Virus record (IMG/VR): IMGVR_UViG_3300002835_000835
Location: 1-28,560 of that record
Reading direction: 5' to 3' (one strand)
Origin: a virus
DNA: 28,560 nucleotides
The notes beneath the pieces were generated by a model. It saw nothing but the letters and a program-made list of their open reading frames with translations, was not told where the DNA came from and ran no database searches. This document shows positions 14,474 to 22,022 of this stretch, in pieces. The number at the start of each line of letters is the position of its first letter. Position 1 is the first letter of the stretch. Both the position numbers and the translations under genes were made by a program.

Positions 14474-16552
14474 TTACTTGTTAAGGGTTTCTTCATACTT
14501 TGCAAGAAATTCATCTGCAAGTTGCTTGTAACCTTTAGCAAGTGTTATGTCTGTTGTTGCTCTTGCTTTTTCTTTGTAAACAGCGGCCTTAGTTAGCAAG
14601 TCATTAGTTGCTTTCACATCTATTGGGCTTGCTGTTCGCTTTGGGCCACCACCTAGAGCCAAAGATTTTGCGGTTGCCAACTCAGTTTCCAAACTTACTG
14701 CTCTAACCTCAGCCGCCTCTTTTGCGGACACCAGGTTGGCAATCTCTGATTTGAGAGCCTTTGTTGCTTTTTCTACCACTTCTTCTACTATGGCTTCTAA
14801 CTTCTCTGTTGAGTTTTCATCAACAGAAACTTCTTCAGTTTCTTCTTCTTCTGCAACTGGTGCTTCTTCTGCCTCCGCAGACTTAGGTGTATCTGATGGA
14901 GAAATGATTGTTGCAGTGTCTAGGTTTGCACCTGTCTCCGCTGTTGGTGTCATGTCGGTAGCCGCGTTAGACTTGTCTGTTTCTTCTAAAGATTTCATGT
15001 AGTTCTTAAAGCAATCATCTGCTTCTTTGTCTGACATACCTACATTTTTGCAACGAGCCTTAAATTCTTTTTCTGTCTCGCCCTTCATAGGCTTCATGTC
15101 TTTGTGGGCAGACTTTTCAGCGGCCATGTACTTGTCATACATAGCGTTGATTGTATCTTCCTTCATGCCCGCTTCTTTACAGCGCGCTTTAAATTCTTCT
15201 TTTGTTTCGCCCTTCATAGGCTTCATTTCTTTTTCTTCAGGCTTTGTTGCCATTTCAATTTCCGTTTCTTCCATGATTTCTCCCTCTGCTTCTTCGCCCT
15301 CATACCAAGCATGGAGATGAGAAACGGCTTCTAGTAAATGTGAGATAGAAGAAAGTTCATTGTGACCTTCCTTCATTCCTTGCGCTTCAATAGAAATGAG
15401 ATTTGCTAACGCTTCGCGGGCGCGCTCGTACTCACCTTTATCAAACTTGAAAAGATCACCAAAAATAGACTCAGGTACAGCGATTGTTTCTGTTTCCATT
15501 TGGTTCTCCTTGATTAAATTACCGTCAGATTGTAAACCTTTTTTCTTACTTTCTGCCTTGTATTTGCCACCGCGCTTTTTGTATTCGCGGACTACCCAGG
15601 CATTAGCGTAGGCAGATGGGTACACATCAAACTTTGCCTTAGCCGCCTGTATAACTTCTGCGTATAATTCTTTGTCCGCAGGCTCACCCTTACGCGGTTT
15701 AATTACTTGAGTGAAATCTTCTTCACCCTCTTTTTTCTCAATCCATTCCTCTACCTGAACTAAATCCTTCTCACCATCAACAGACTTAGCCAAAATTAAC
15801 TGGCAGTTAGGGTTGGCAGGGCGATCTACTAAAGAGACTTCCACAATCTGACCATCAACAATGCGGCCATTTGCGGCTTTGCTATCGCGTACAACGCGTG
15901 GGTTTTTAATGCCTACTGAAAAGCCCTTGAGTACGCCAGCATCTACCTTCTTAACTGAAACAGGATCTACAACCAAAACGCCAATGTAATGTCCATCAGC
16001 CTTTGCCTCATACTCCTTAGCCACGCCTGCGGCAATGTTGCTGTGTTGCTCTCTAATGTTGCCGCCTGATTTGAACCAGGCAGGCATTGCGCGCTTGAGC
16101 CATTCGCCATCACAAATCTGTTGATCAATGTCAATGGAGTCATCTGTTGCCTTTCCGTAAACGGTCATTGTGCCGTCTGCGTTACGGTCAGCCTTCTCAA
16201 TACTAAAGTATGAGGTGGTTGTTAGATTACTAGCCATTGATTTCTCCTTGTTTTCCTGTTCACTGGTAATTCTTTTAGCCCATGCTCTACCAGCGTCTCC
16301 GCCCCAAAGCAACCAAGCAATGTAACCCGCACTGTCTTTGCCCCAACCTTCGCCTTTTTTATCAACTTCATGGCGAGCAAAGTAAGAGTTCATTCTCTTT
16401 AATGTGTCTAATGATAATGCTTTTCCGTTTGATAAGTCGCGGGCGCGGGCAACGCCCACTTCTGTTCCGCCACGGCCATGCTTTTCTCTAAGTTCTAATC
16501 CGCGTTTGGCGTTATTGCGCACCTCTTGAGGTGGTACAAAACCATCACTCAT
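14474..16552 (-). CDS. Prohead protease-scaffold fusion
   Basis: A 692-residue protein with three parts. Residues 1-105 form an N-terminal module (YFARHEVDKKGEGW, AWLLWGGDAGRAWAKR). Residues 106-260 form an S78/XkdF-like prohead protease with a candidate His170 (REQHS), Ser212 (GFSVGI) and the family motif EVSLVDRPANP. The rest (about 290-692) is acidic and mostly helical, with the segment YPSAYANAWVVREYKKRGGK (about 310-335) and a coiled-coil scaffold including two copies of KPMKGET..EFKARCK. In-frame ATGs at 16237 and 15499 each have an AAGGAG 6 nt upstream, so shorter products are likely. The protease trims scaffold and capsid delta domains during head assembly. Confidence 0.87.
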   Translation of the reverse strand: MSDGFVPPQEVRNNAKRGLELREKHGRGGTEVGVARARDLSNGKALSLDTLKRMNSYFARHEVDKKGEGWGKDSAGYIAWLLWGGDAGRAWAKRITSEQENKEKSMASNLTTTSYFSIEKADRNADGTMTVYGKATDDSIDIDQQICDGEWLKRAMPAWFKSGGNIREQHSNIAAGVAKEYEAKADGHYIGVLVVDPVSVKKVDAGVLKGFSVGIKNPRVVRDSKAANGRIVDGQIVEVSLVDRPANPNCQLILAKSVDGEKDLVQVEEWIEKKEGEEDFTQVIKPRKGEPADKELYAEVIQAAKAKFDVYPSAYANAWVVREYKKRGGKYKAESKKKGLQSDGNLIKENQMETETIAVPESIFGDLFKFDKGEYERAREALANLISIEAQGMKEGHNELSSISHLLEAVSHLHAWYEGEEAEGEIMEETEIEMATKPEEKEMKPMKGETKEEFKARCKEAGMKEDTINAMYDKYMAAEKSAHKDMKPMKGETEKEFKARCKNVGMSDKEADDCFKNYMKSLEETDKSNAATDMTPTAETGANLDTATIISPSDTPKSAEAEEAPVAEEEETEEVSVDENSTEKLEAIVEEVVEKATKALKSEIANLVSAKEAAEVRAVSLETELATAKSLALGGGPKRTASPIDVKATNDLLTKAAVYKEKARATTDITLAKGYKQLADEFLAKYEETLNK
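15000..15240 (-). repeat. Two-copy repeat in the scaffold domain
   Basis: Two units of about 45 residues share KPMKGETxxEFKARCKxxGM followed by D or E residues and a MYDKYM/CFKNYM end. The DNA copies are near 15230-15135 and 15095-15000. The predicted structure is a small helical pair, seen as a duplicated element of the scaffold part of the fusion. Confidence 0.65.
15506..15511 (-). promoter_or_regulatory. Internal ribosome binding site for a scaffold-only product
   Basis: AAGGAG at 15511-15506, 6 nt before an in-frame ATG at 15499 (METETIAVPESIF). Translation from here would give a 341-residue scaffold without the protease, as Nu3 is nested within lambda C. The strength of the site inside a coding region makes chance less likely but does not exclude it. 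Confidence 0.55.
16244..16249 (-). promoter_or_regulatory. Internal ribosome binding site before the protease domain
   Basis: AAGGAG at 16249-16244, 6 nt before an in-frame ATG at 16237 (MASNLTTTSYFSIEKAD), exactly where the protease domain begins. A product without the first 105 residues would be a 587-residue protease-scaffold. It may also be a relic of two genes that fused while the site was retained. Confidence 0.55.
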
Positions 16553-16609
16553 AATTACTCCTTAAAGCGTTTGCTATAAGAGTATCAATTTTTGGTTACA
16601 CAAGCGTTT

Positions 16610-17860
16610 TTAACCAACGGGATCATAGCCAAATTCGTTGATACTGTCACCGTCAAACCATAAATCTTTGGCCGGAATTTTCATACTAATTACATGGCCT
16701 TCTTCTAAATTACTTAATAAGTGGCTATCTGCATAAGAAGGTGAAAGTGTGACCCAATCGCCAGGATTGATCCTGTCCACTTCTTTTGGAACTGCTCTGT
16801 AAATAGTTACCATTTCGTTAGGCTTGTTTTTAATTCTTTGTAAAGCCGCAACGCTTTCTCTATCAGATTGATCCATGCCTGTTGTATAAATGTTTGGCCT
16901 TGCATAAAAATCAGGCATCATTTCTTCAATGTAAGTAGCAGGAGAACCAAATTCATCTGCTCGTCTAGGCGCTTGATGGTATCCGCGATAATCAGTAACA
17001 GGTTTATTAACTAATTGACCGCCATCATCAAGGGTAGGCGCTGTAATGTTTCCATCAATTCCTGTTGGGTCATCTTCCATTCCAGGAATTACAGGCAATA
17101 AAACGCAACGGCAGTGCGGGTGAGCAGGGGGTTGGGTATCTCCTGATGCAAATGTTTGCCCAATAACAATTACTTGTCCGTCATTCTTTGCGCACACATC
17201 ACACGGATCAGATACGGCCCATTGCATCTTTTGCAATTCTGCATCTTTGTAACTTTGAATAGACCCAAAAGACATGGCGCGGCTCTGTTCAGTAATTGCA
17301 ATAGTAAGAGCGCGGCTCGGATTTGCTACATGCCTTCCAATCATTACAGCGGCACTTTCAGCATCTAAACCAGCGGCAATTGAGTCAGAAAGAGCAGTAC
17401 CTAAATTTACAATAGTTTCTTTATTAAAGTTTTTGAAATAACTATCAGCGCCCACTAATTGCAAATAAGCCTCAAATCCTTTACTGGGATTAAGAAGTAA
17501 GGCCGTTACTCTGTCTCCTGGTTTCCAATTATCCCAATTAACTTCAATGTCATCAGCCTTGTTTGCCTCACGGGTTTTGCGTAACCATTCTTCTGCGGCT
17601 ACTCGCCCCAAAACATACGCTTCAGCCCATGCTCGCATTACTGCTTTTTTTATAGGCTCATCATTAAGATAAACATTAAGTAAAATCCATGAACGAGCGC
17701 GTACACGATCTTGCGTAGGGTTATCAGTAGGTTGCGGTTGCGTCTCCTGGTATTTATTAAAAACTCTTTTGAAGTCTGCTACCTGGTGCAGTGCCGCCCT
17801 GATTTTCACTGCGTTCTTTGCCGCTAAGCGCCCATCTGCCTTGAGAGCGCCCTCAATCAT
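16610..17860 (-). CDS. MuF-like minor head protein with ADP-ribosyltransferase-like C-terminus
   Basis: A 416-residue protein overlapping the portal stop by ATGA, the usual place for a MuF-type minor head protein. Residues about 1-260 hold the MuF region, ending in the zinc-binding-type pattern DPCDVCAKNDGQ (about 217) and PPAHPHCRCVLLPV (about 248). The C-terminal 130 residues carry an IYRAVP arginine motif (about 352), a TLSPSYA stretch (about 372) and INEFGYDP near the end (about 409). In that order they resemble the R-S-E motifs of ADP-ribosyltransferases, which are known to be fused to MuF proteins. If active, the domain could be injected with DNA. The catalytic reading is inference. Confidence 0.78.
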   Translation of the reverse strand: MIEGALKADGRLAAKNAVKIRAALHQVADFKRVFNKYQETQPQPTDNPTQDRVRARSWILLNVYLNDEPIKKAVMRAWAEAYVLGRVAAEEWLRKTREANKADDIEVNWDNWKPGDRVTALLLNPSKGFEAYLQLVGADSYFKNFNKETIVNLGTALSDSIAAGLDAESAAVMIGRHVANPSRALTIAITEQSRAMSFGSIQSYKDAELQKMQWAVSDPCDVCAKNDGQVIVIGQTFASGDTQPPAHPHCRCVLLPVIPGMEDDPTGIDGNITAPTLDDGGQLVNKPVTDYRGYHQAPRRADEFGSPATYIEEMMPDFYARPNIYTTGMDQSDRESVAALQRIKNKPNEMVTIYRAVPKEVDRINPGDWVTLSPSYADSHLLSNLEEGHVISMKIPAKDLWFDGDSINEFGYDPVG

Positions 17861-19704
17861 GTTAGATAAGCCTTAGCCAGCGCTCGCGCAGTATCTAAAT
17901 CACCATCAAAAGCACAACGGTTGAGCGCATCTCCAACAATCGGATCAAGTGATTTAAACTCAAATAATCTTGCGCGCTTACCCTTAGCCGCCCATTTCAT
18001 AAATGCTTTTACTTCTGTCACTTCTTCATCTTCAGGCTTTACCTCTGTTGAAGGTTTTTGCTCAAGAGGATTTGGAGTTGTAGGCGCGTCAGGTGTTGCA
18101 TCAGGGCCGCTTAATGTTGGGGCAACTGACGCAGTAGCCGCATCAATCAATCCATCAGGTGAGAATAAATAAACAGCCCCTCCAGTTGCAAGGATTGGCA
18201 TGTCAGCCTGTGGTGTATCAAGCAAAGGCAAACCTAATTCTGATCTGCGCTCATTGATTGACTTACCGCCTGAACGCACTTCAATTTCATTTTTGCGGGC
18301 GTTTTCTTCTGTGTCTTTGCGCTCTGATGTAAGCAATTTAAATTCAAGTTCACGCGGCATACCTAAGTATGTGTAAGAAAGATTTGTAAGTTGCTTAGAA
18401 ATCCAGTTAGCAAGAGGCCCAATACCTAACGCTTCACCATTTTCTGCCTGTCCTTCTGAGAAACCAGCGCCGCCCAATCCGCTCTTTGGTGAGAAACCAA
18501 TTTCCGCAGGTTGTACGCCAAAATGTCCGCAAATAGAAGTGACTAAATAATCATCAAGTGTGTCTTTGAATTTCTCGCCATAGCCCTCATTAACAATAGG
18601 TGTAAGGCCCTTTGGCAAAAGTCTTGCGCGCTTGCGTTGCTCTGTCTGTCCTGCAAGATCATCATTAAGAATACGCTCATAAGCAAGCAAGAGATCAGGG
18701 TTAGTTCCCCAATCTTCATCAGTTGTAAACATAAGTTCAGGCATAACACCATCTGTGTATTCTGCTCTGATCCATTGTTGGCGGCGCAAATAAATGTCAG
18801 CCAGTGGAAGCGCTCTTTCTACTGGGCTAAATCCATAAACAGTTGTTGAACGGCGATTGCGCACCATGTAAGCCAATTGATCAGATGTGAATTCACCATC
18901 TGCTTTTGGATCTTCTTCTGTTGCGGCAAACTCTGAGCGTGGGAAACCATAAAGAATTTGTTGGAACGCGGCGTTGGGTGGCATTGGGCGCATACCGCGG
19001 TCATCAATAAGTGGTTTGATTGTTGAACCATCAAGAATTTGGAAACCGTATAAATCGCCACCTACTGTTGGTTGTGGGTAAACAGCAAGCGCATCAATTA
19101 CAAGAATGTCCTCAACGGCAATGTTAATCCAGTCCTGCCATGTGTAACCATTTGCCTTATCAGGGTTTTCCCAAAATGTACGCATGCGGTTAATTTCATC
19201 TGTGTACTTTTCGCGGGCTTTCGCCATAGCGCGCACATGATCACCACCTGACTCTGCGGCAATTTTTTCTGATGCGTCTGCACCAAGCACAATGTCAAAC
19301 TGTAAGCCATTCATCTTTGATTTAGTTACTTCAATGCAACGGCGCAAAATGTCAATGCTATCCGCCGCGTCTCTTAATGTTGAAAATGGAACTAAGCGCG
19401 TTGGAACAATGTTAATGTTCTGAGCAACCTGGTACTCATAACGGCGCGGTTCAGGGCGGCCTGTTGCGGGATTGATTGGGTTAATTGCACCAGGGATAAT
19501 TGGATTGCCTGGGCCAAATGGAACTGTTGCGCTAAATGGTGCGCGTGGGAGTGCGACATTGTTGCCGTATGTCTGTTGCATTGCTAAACCAGTTTGGGCC
19601 ATAAGTGCATCAGTGCCGATTGTTGTAGCACCGGCAGGCAGGTTAGGGCCTTTTTCAATGTTGCCAGTTGCTATTGCTCTTGCGATACGGTCACGCAGAC
19701 CCAT
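17857..19704 (-). CDS. Portal protein
   Basis: A 615-residue protein. It has the HK97/SPP1-type portal order: a stretch around residues 100-160 (LRDAADSIDILRRCIEVTKS), a conserved core (YTWQDWINIAVEDILVIDAL, then RSTTVYGFSPVERALPLADI), and the wing/stem region ending with KDTLDDYLVTSICGHFGVQP and the following AEIGFSP. Twelve copies should form the ring through which DNA enters the head and to which connector and MuF proteins attach. GGGAG, 6 nt before the ATG, is a good ribosome binding site. The C-terminal 100 residues are Pro/Thr-rich and then helical (GDALNRCAFDGDLDTARALA), an extension of unknown role. It is the first head gene on this strand. Confidence 0.92.
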   Translation of the reverse strand: MGLRDRIARAIATGNIEKGPNLPAGATTIGTDALMAQTGLAMQQTYGNNVALPRAPFSATVPFGPGNPIIPGAINPINPATGRPEPRRYEYQVAQNINIVPTRLVPFSTLRDAADSIDILRRCIEVTKSKMNGLQFDIVLGADASEKIAAESGGDHVRAMAKAREKYTDEINRMRTFWENPDKANGYTWQDWINIAVEDILVIDALAVYPQPTVGGDLYGFQILDGSTIKPLIDDRGMRPMPPNAAFQQILYGFPRSEFAATEEDPKADGEFTSDQLAYMVRNRRSTTVYGFSPVERALPLADIYLRRQQWIRAEYTDGVMPELMFTTDEDWGTNPDLLLAYERILNDDLAGQTEQRKRARLLPKGLTPIVNEGYGEKFKDTLDDYLVTSICGHFGVQPAEIGFSPKSGLGGAGFSEGQAENGEALGIGPLANWISKQLTNLSYTYLGMPRELEFKLLTSERKDTEENARKNEIEVRSGGKSINERRSELGLPLLDTPQADMPILATGGAVYLFSPDGLIDAATASVAPTLSGPDATPDAPTTPNPLEQKPSTEVKPEDEEVTEVKAFMKWAAKGKRARLFEFKSLDPIVGDALNRCAFDGDLDTARALAKAYLT

Positions 19705-19787
19705 GCGTATCTCCCTTGTTATGCCCCTTGAAAATCAGGCGTGTTGTAATGATAGCGATTTTCTGAACATCATGTATTGTAAGGTTT
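19705..19787. promoter_or_regulatory. Divergent intergenic region between portal and plus-strand cassette
   Basis: The 83-bp gap is the only place where two operons diverge, so promoters in both directions are expected here. A TTGAAA (19728-19733) is followed by no convincing -10 at proper spacing (best candidate TGATAG at 19750). The plus gene has only a weak TAAGG 3 nt before its ATG; the minus portal gene has a good GGGAG. No operator-like palindrome was seen. Confidence 0.3.
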
Positions 19788-20789
19788 ATGAACTTAGTAG
19801 AGAAGGCAGTTCAACACGGTGGCAAACTTGCACCCCTGGTAATTCCTCACGGATTAACTAGCGGTACAGGGCTAATGAACCCATCAATTTTTATTGATGA
19901 CAAAGGCAACATTCTTGTGAACTTACGCCATGTTAATTACACGCTGTACCACGCAGAAAATGATCAAAGGTTTCCTAGCCGATTTGGGCCACTGTCGTAT
20001 CTGCACCCTGAAAAGGATCGCCGTTTAGTAACAGTCAATTATCTATGCCGCCTCAATGATGATCTTGAGATGACCCACCATGCCAAAGTGGATACATCTG
20101 AATTAGATGTTGAACCTATTTGGGAGTTTGTAGGTGAAGAAGATTGCCGCGTTATTCAGTGGCTAGATGATTACTACCTAGTGGGAGTTCGCCGCGATAC
20201 AACAACTAATGGCGTAGGCCGCATGGAGTACAGCCGGATTGAGATTGACTGGGATAACTGGGCAGTCAAAGAAGTCAGGCGTGTGCGCATTAAAGCCCCT
20301 GCTCCTGATGCTTCTTATTGTGAGAAGAATTGGATACCCGTCCTAGATAAGCCTTACCACTTCATCAAATGGACTATGCCAACAGAATTAGTTTATGCCA
20401 ATCCCATAAGCGGGGAGTGTGAGCAGGTATTTGTTAAGCCAACAGCGGTTGCGCCTAAAGATCAGCGTGGATCTAGCCAGGTCATACGGTGGGGCAATAT
20501 GTACATATCCATTACCCATGAAGTAGATCTGTTTAAGAATTACCTAAAGCAGAAAGATGCAATTTACCGTCACCGTTTAGTTGTATGGGATCAAGAACTA
20601 AATGTTGTGGGGCTAAGTAAGGAATTCTCATTCTTAGATGCTCGCGTTGAATTCTGTGTAGGGGCGGCGGTTCACAAAGGTAACCTTTTGGTGTCTTTTG
20701 GTTTCCAGGATAACGCCGCTTTTGTCTTGCAAGTACCTGGTGTAGTGGTAGAAGATCTGATTGTGGAGGCATTAGCGTATGAAAATTGA
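19788..20789 (+). CDS. Beta-propeller glycosidase-like protein (GH130/GH43-like)
   Basis: A 333-residue protein. Repeated blades can be read: NPSIFIDDKGNILVNLRHVN, then CRVIQWLDDYYLVGVRRD, then EKNWIPVLDKPYHFIKW, then GSSQVIRWGNMYISITHEVD, and finally EFCVGAAVHKGNLLVSFGFQ with following DNAA. This resembles five-bladed propeller proteins related to GH130 phosphorylases and GH43-type glycosidases that are found near glycosyltransferase genes. It has no signal peptide. It is the first gene of the opposite-strand cassette and overlaps the next start by 11 nt. A sugar-processing or sugar-binding role is plausible, but catalytic residues cannot be assigned with confidence. Confidence 0.65.
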   Translation: MNLVEKAVQHGGKLAPLVIPHGLTSGTGLMNPSIFIDDKGNILVNLRHVNYTLYHAENDQRFPSRFGPLSYLHPEKDRRLVTVNYLCRLNDDLEMTHHAKVDTSELDVEPIWEFVGEEDCRVIQWLDDYYLVGVRRDTTTNGVGRMEYSRIEIDWDNWAVKEVRRVRIKAPAPDASYCEKNWIPVLDKPYHFIKWTMPTELVYANPISGECEQVFVKPTAVAPKDQRGSSQVIRWGNMYISITHEVDLFKNYLKQKDAIYRHRLVVWDQELNVVGLSKEFSFLDARVEFCVGAAVHKGNLLVSFGFQDNAAFVLQVPGVVVEDLIVEALAYEN

Positions 20790-21342
20790 GCAATTAGTTA
20801 TAGAACTATCTAAAGATCCGTTCAATCCAGCGCTTAATTTTGATGTAGCGGTGGAGTATGAGAGGCAAAACCAAACAGCATCAGCCGTTTCTTTCTATTT
20901 GCGTACCGCTGAATACGGTCATATAACGCACCCCACCCTGGTTTATGCGTCACTTCTTAAAGCGGCCCATTGTTTTGATGACCAAAATGACCGCCAGGCA
21001 ACTGTGAGTAATTGTTTATTGCAGGCTGTGGCTTATTTGCCGTACCGTCCTGAAGGTTATTTTTTACTAGCCCAGTTCCATGAACGCTTAGGCCAATGGC
21101 AAGAGTGTTACACCTGGGCAAACATTGGATTGCATCATCAACTTAACTCAGTGCTTCCTGTTCATGTTGGTTATGAAGGTCAATATGTGCTGTTGTTTGA
21201 AAAGGCAGTAAGCGCCTGGTGGATCGGGCGCGCAGATGAAAGCATTGAAATACTAAAACGATTAAATGAAATGGACATAGAGCCAGCGTACAAATCCGCA
21301 GTGCAGCACAATCTTGAAAGGATTGGCCATGCTTCTGTTTGA
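20779..21342 (+). CDS. TPR-like helical repeat protein
   Basis: A 187-residue protein. Its helix-turn-helix units of about 35 residues include PFNPALNFDVAVEYERQNQT, SAVSFYLRTAEYG, RPEGYFLLAQFHERLGQWQE and WIGRADESIEILKRLNEMDI, which have the small/large residue spacing of TPR or Sel1-like repeats. A GGAGG lies at 20765-20769, 9 nt before the ATG. It shares 11 nt with the preceding gene and 14 nt with the methyltransferase, forming a tight three-gene operon. Similar modules occur fused to glycosyltransferases, so it may scaffold the other two enzymes. No transferase domain is seen. Confidence 0.7.
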   Translation: MKIEQLVIELSKDPFNPALNFDVAVEYERQNQTASAVSFYLRTAEYGHITHPTLVYASLLKAAHCFDDQNDRQATVSNCLLQAVAYLPYRPEGYFLLAQFHERLGQWQECYTWANIGLHHQLNSVLPVHVGYEGQYVLLFEKAVSAWWIGRADESIEILKRLNEMDIEPAYKSAVQHNLERIGHASV

Positions 21343-22003
21343 TGTTGGCGCTAATCGCGGTGACGCAGTGCTTGCAGGGCTTAACCAGGGATACCGCGTA
21401 ATAGCCTTAGAAGCCGCTCCACGCGTGTTTTCAGAGTTAGTTAGTAACTTTATCTATAACCCAAATGTTGTGCCTCTTAGAATGGCCGTAGCAAGTGCTA
21501 ACAACATGCGCGCTAAATTTTATGAGGCTGAGGAAGATGGGCTCAGTACGCTAAACATAGATTGGCTCACTCATAAAGATCTTCCATACGCAGGAAAACC
21601 TCACCGTGAGATTGAGGTAAACACAATTACTTTAGACACACTTGCAGATAAGTACGGCAACCCTGATCTAATTAAAATTGATGTTGAGGGTGCTGAGTGG
21701 GAAGTATTTGCAGGAATGACACGCAACTACGGTGGCATGCTTTGTTTTGAGTGGACATTTGAAACAATTAAACATCATGAAGCCCAATTAGATTACTTGC
21801 ACACATTGGGCTATAAAGAAATGGCCGCGCAATACATTGTGAACCATTTAGAAGCACCCCAACAATGGGGTCAATTGCAATCCAATAATGACAAGCAACT
21901 TTATGCCTGGCATCAACTCACATCTGATGAATGGATAGACGGCGGTTGGAAAGTTGCCAATTTACGCCCTACCGCAGATGTAGGAATGTTATGGGTTAGA
22001 TAA
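21329..22003 (+). CDS. FkbM-family SAM-dependent methyltransferase
   Basis: A 224-residue protein. The ATG at 21329, with AAAGGA 6 nt upstream, is preferred over an in-frame TTG at 21314. Motif I (DVGANRGDAVL, about residues 4-14) forms the SAM-binding loop, with an acidic residue after strand 2 (ALEAAP). The second FkbM signature is PDLIKIDVEGAEWEVFAGM (about 110-128). Family members O-methylate sugars or polyketides. The operon with a propeller glycosidase-like protein suggests methylation of a glycan, either the host surface polysaccharide or one attached to phage fibres. The stop codon is 4 nt from the convergent stop of the glycine-rich gene. Confidence 0.85.
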   Translation: MLLFDVGANRGDAVLAGLNQGYRVIALEAAPRVFSELVSNFIYNPNVVPLRMAVASANNMRAKFYEAEEDGLSTLNIDWLTHKDLPYAGKPHREIEVNTITLDTLADKYGNPDLIKIDVEGAEWEVFAGMTRNYGGMLCFEWTFETIKHHEAQLDYLHTLGYKEMAAQYIVNHLEAPQQWGQLQSNNDKQLYAWHQLTSDEWIDGGWKVANLRPTADVGMLWVR

Positions 22004-22022
22004 CTTTTTATTGAAAAGTTAT
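22000..22022. terminator. AT-rich palindrome spanning two convergent stop codons
   Basis: ATAACTTTT (22000-22008) and AAAAGTTAT (22014-22022) form a perfect 9-bp stem with a 5-nt loop. Both the plus-strand TAA (22001-22003) and the minus-strand TAA (22010-22008) lie within it. A/T runs on each side would allow a weak bidirectional terminator, but only one G-C pair is in the stem. Confidence 0.4.

Noticed and set aside
16592-16617. Inverted repeat TTGGTTA/TAACCAA over the MuF stop codon
   Set aside because: The 7-bp stem is AT-rich with a 12-nt loop and no T-run on the minus strand, so a terminator is not supported; no clear promoter was found in this gap either.
19472-19861. Plus-strand open frame of 129 codons over the portal start
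   Set aside because: It overlaps the portal gene in antisense and the start of the propeller gene in another frame. Its sequence shows no domain and it would destroy the divergent promoter region.
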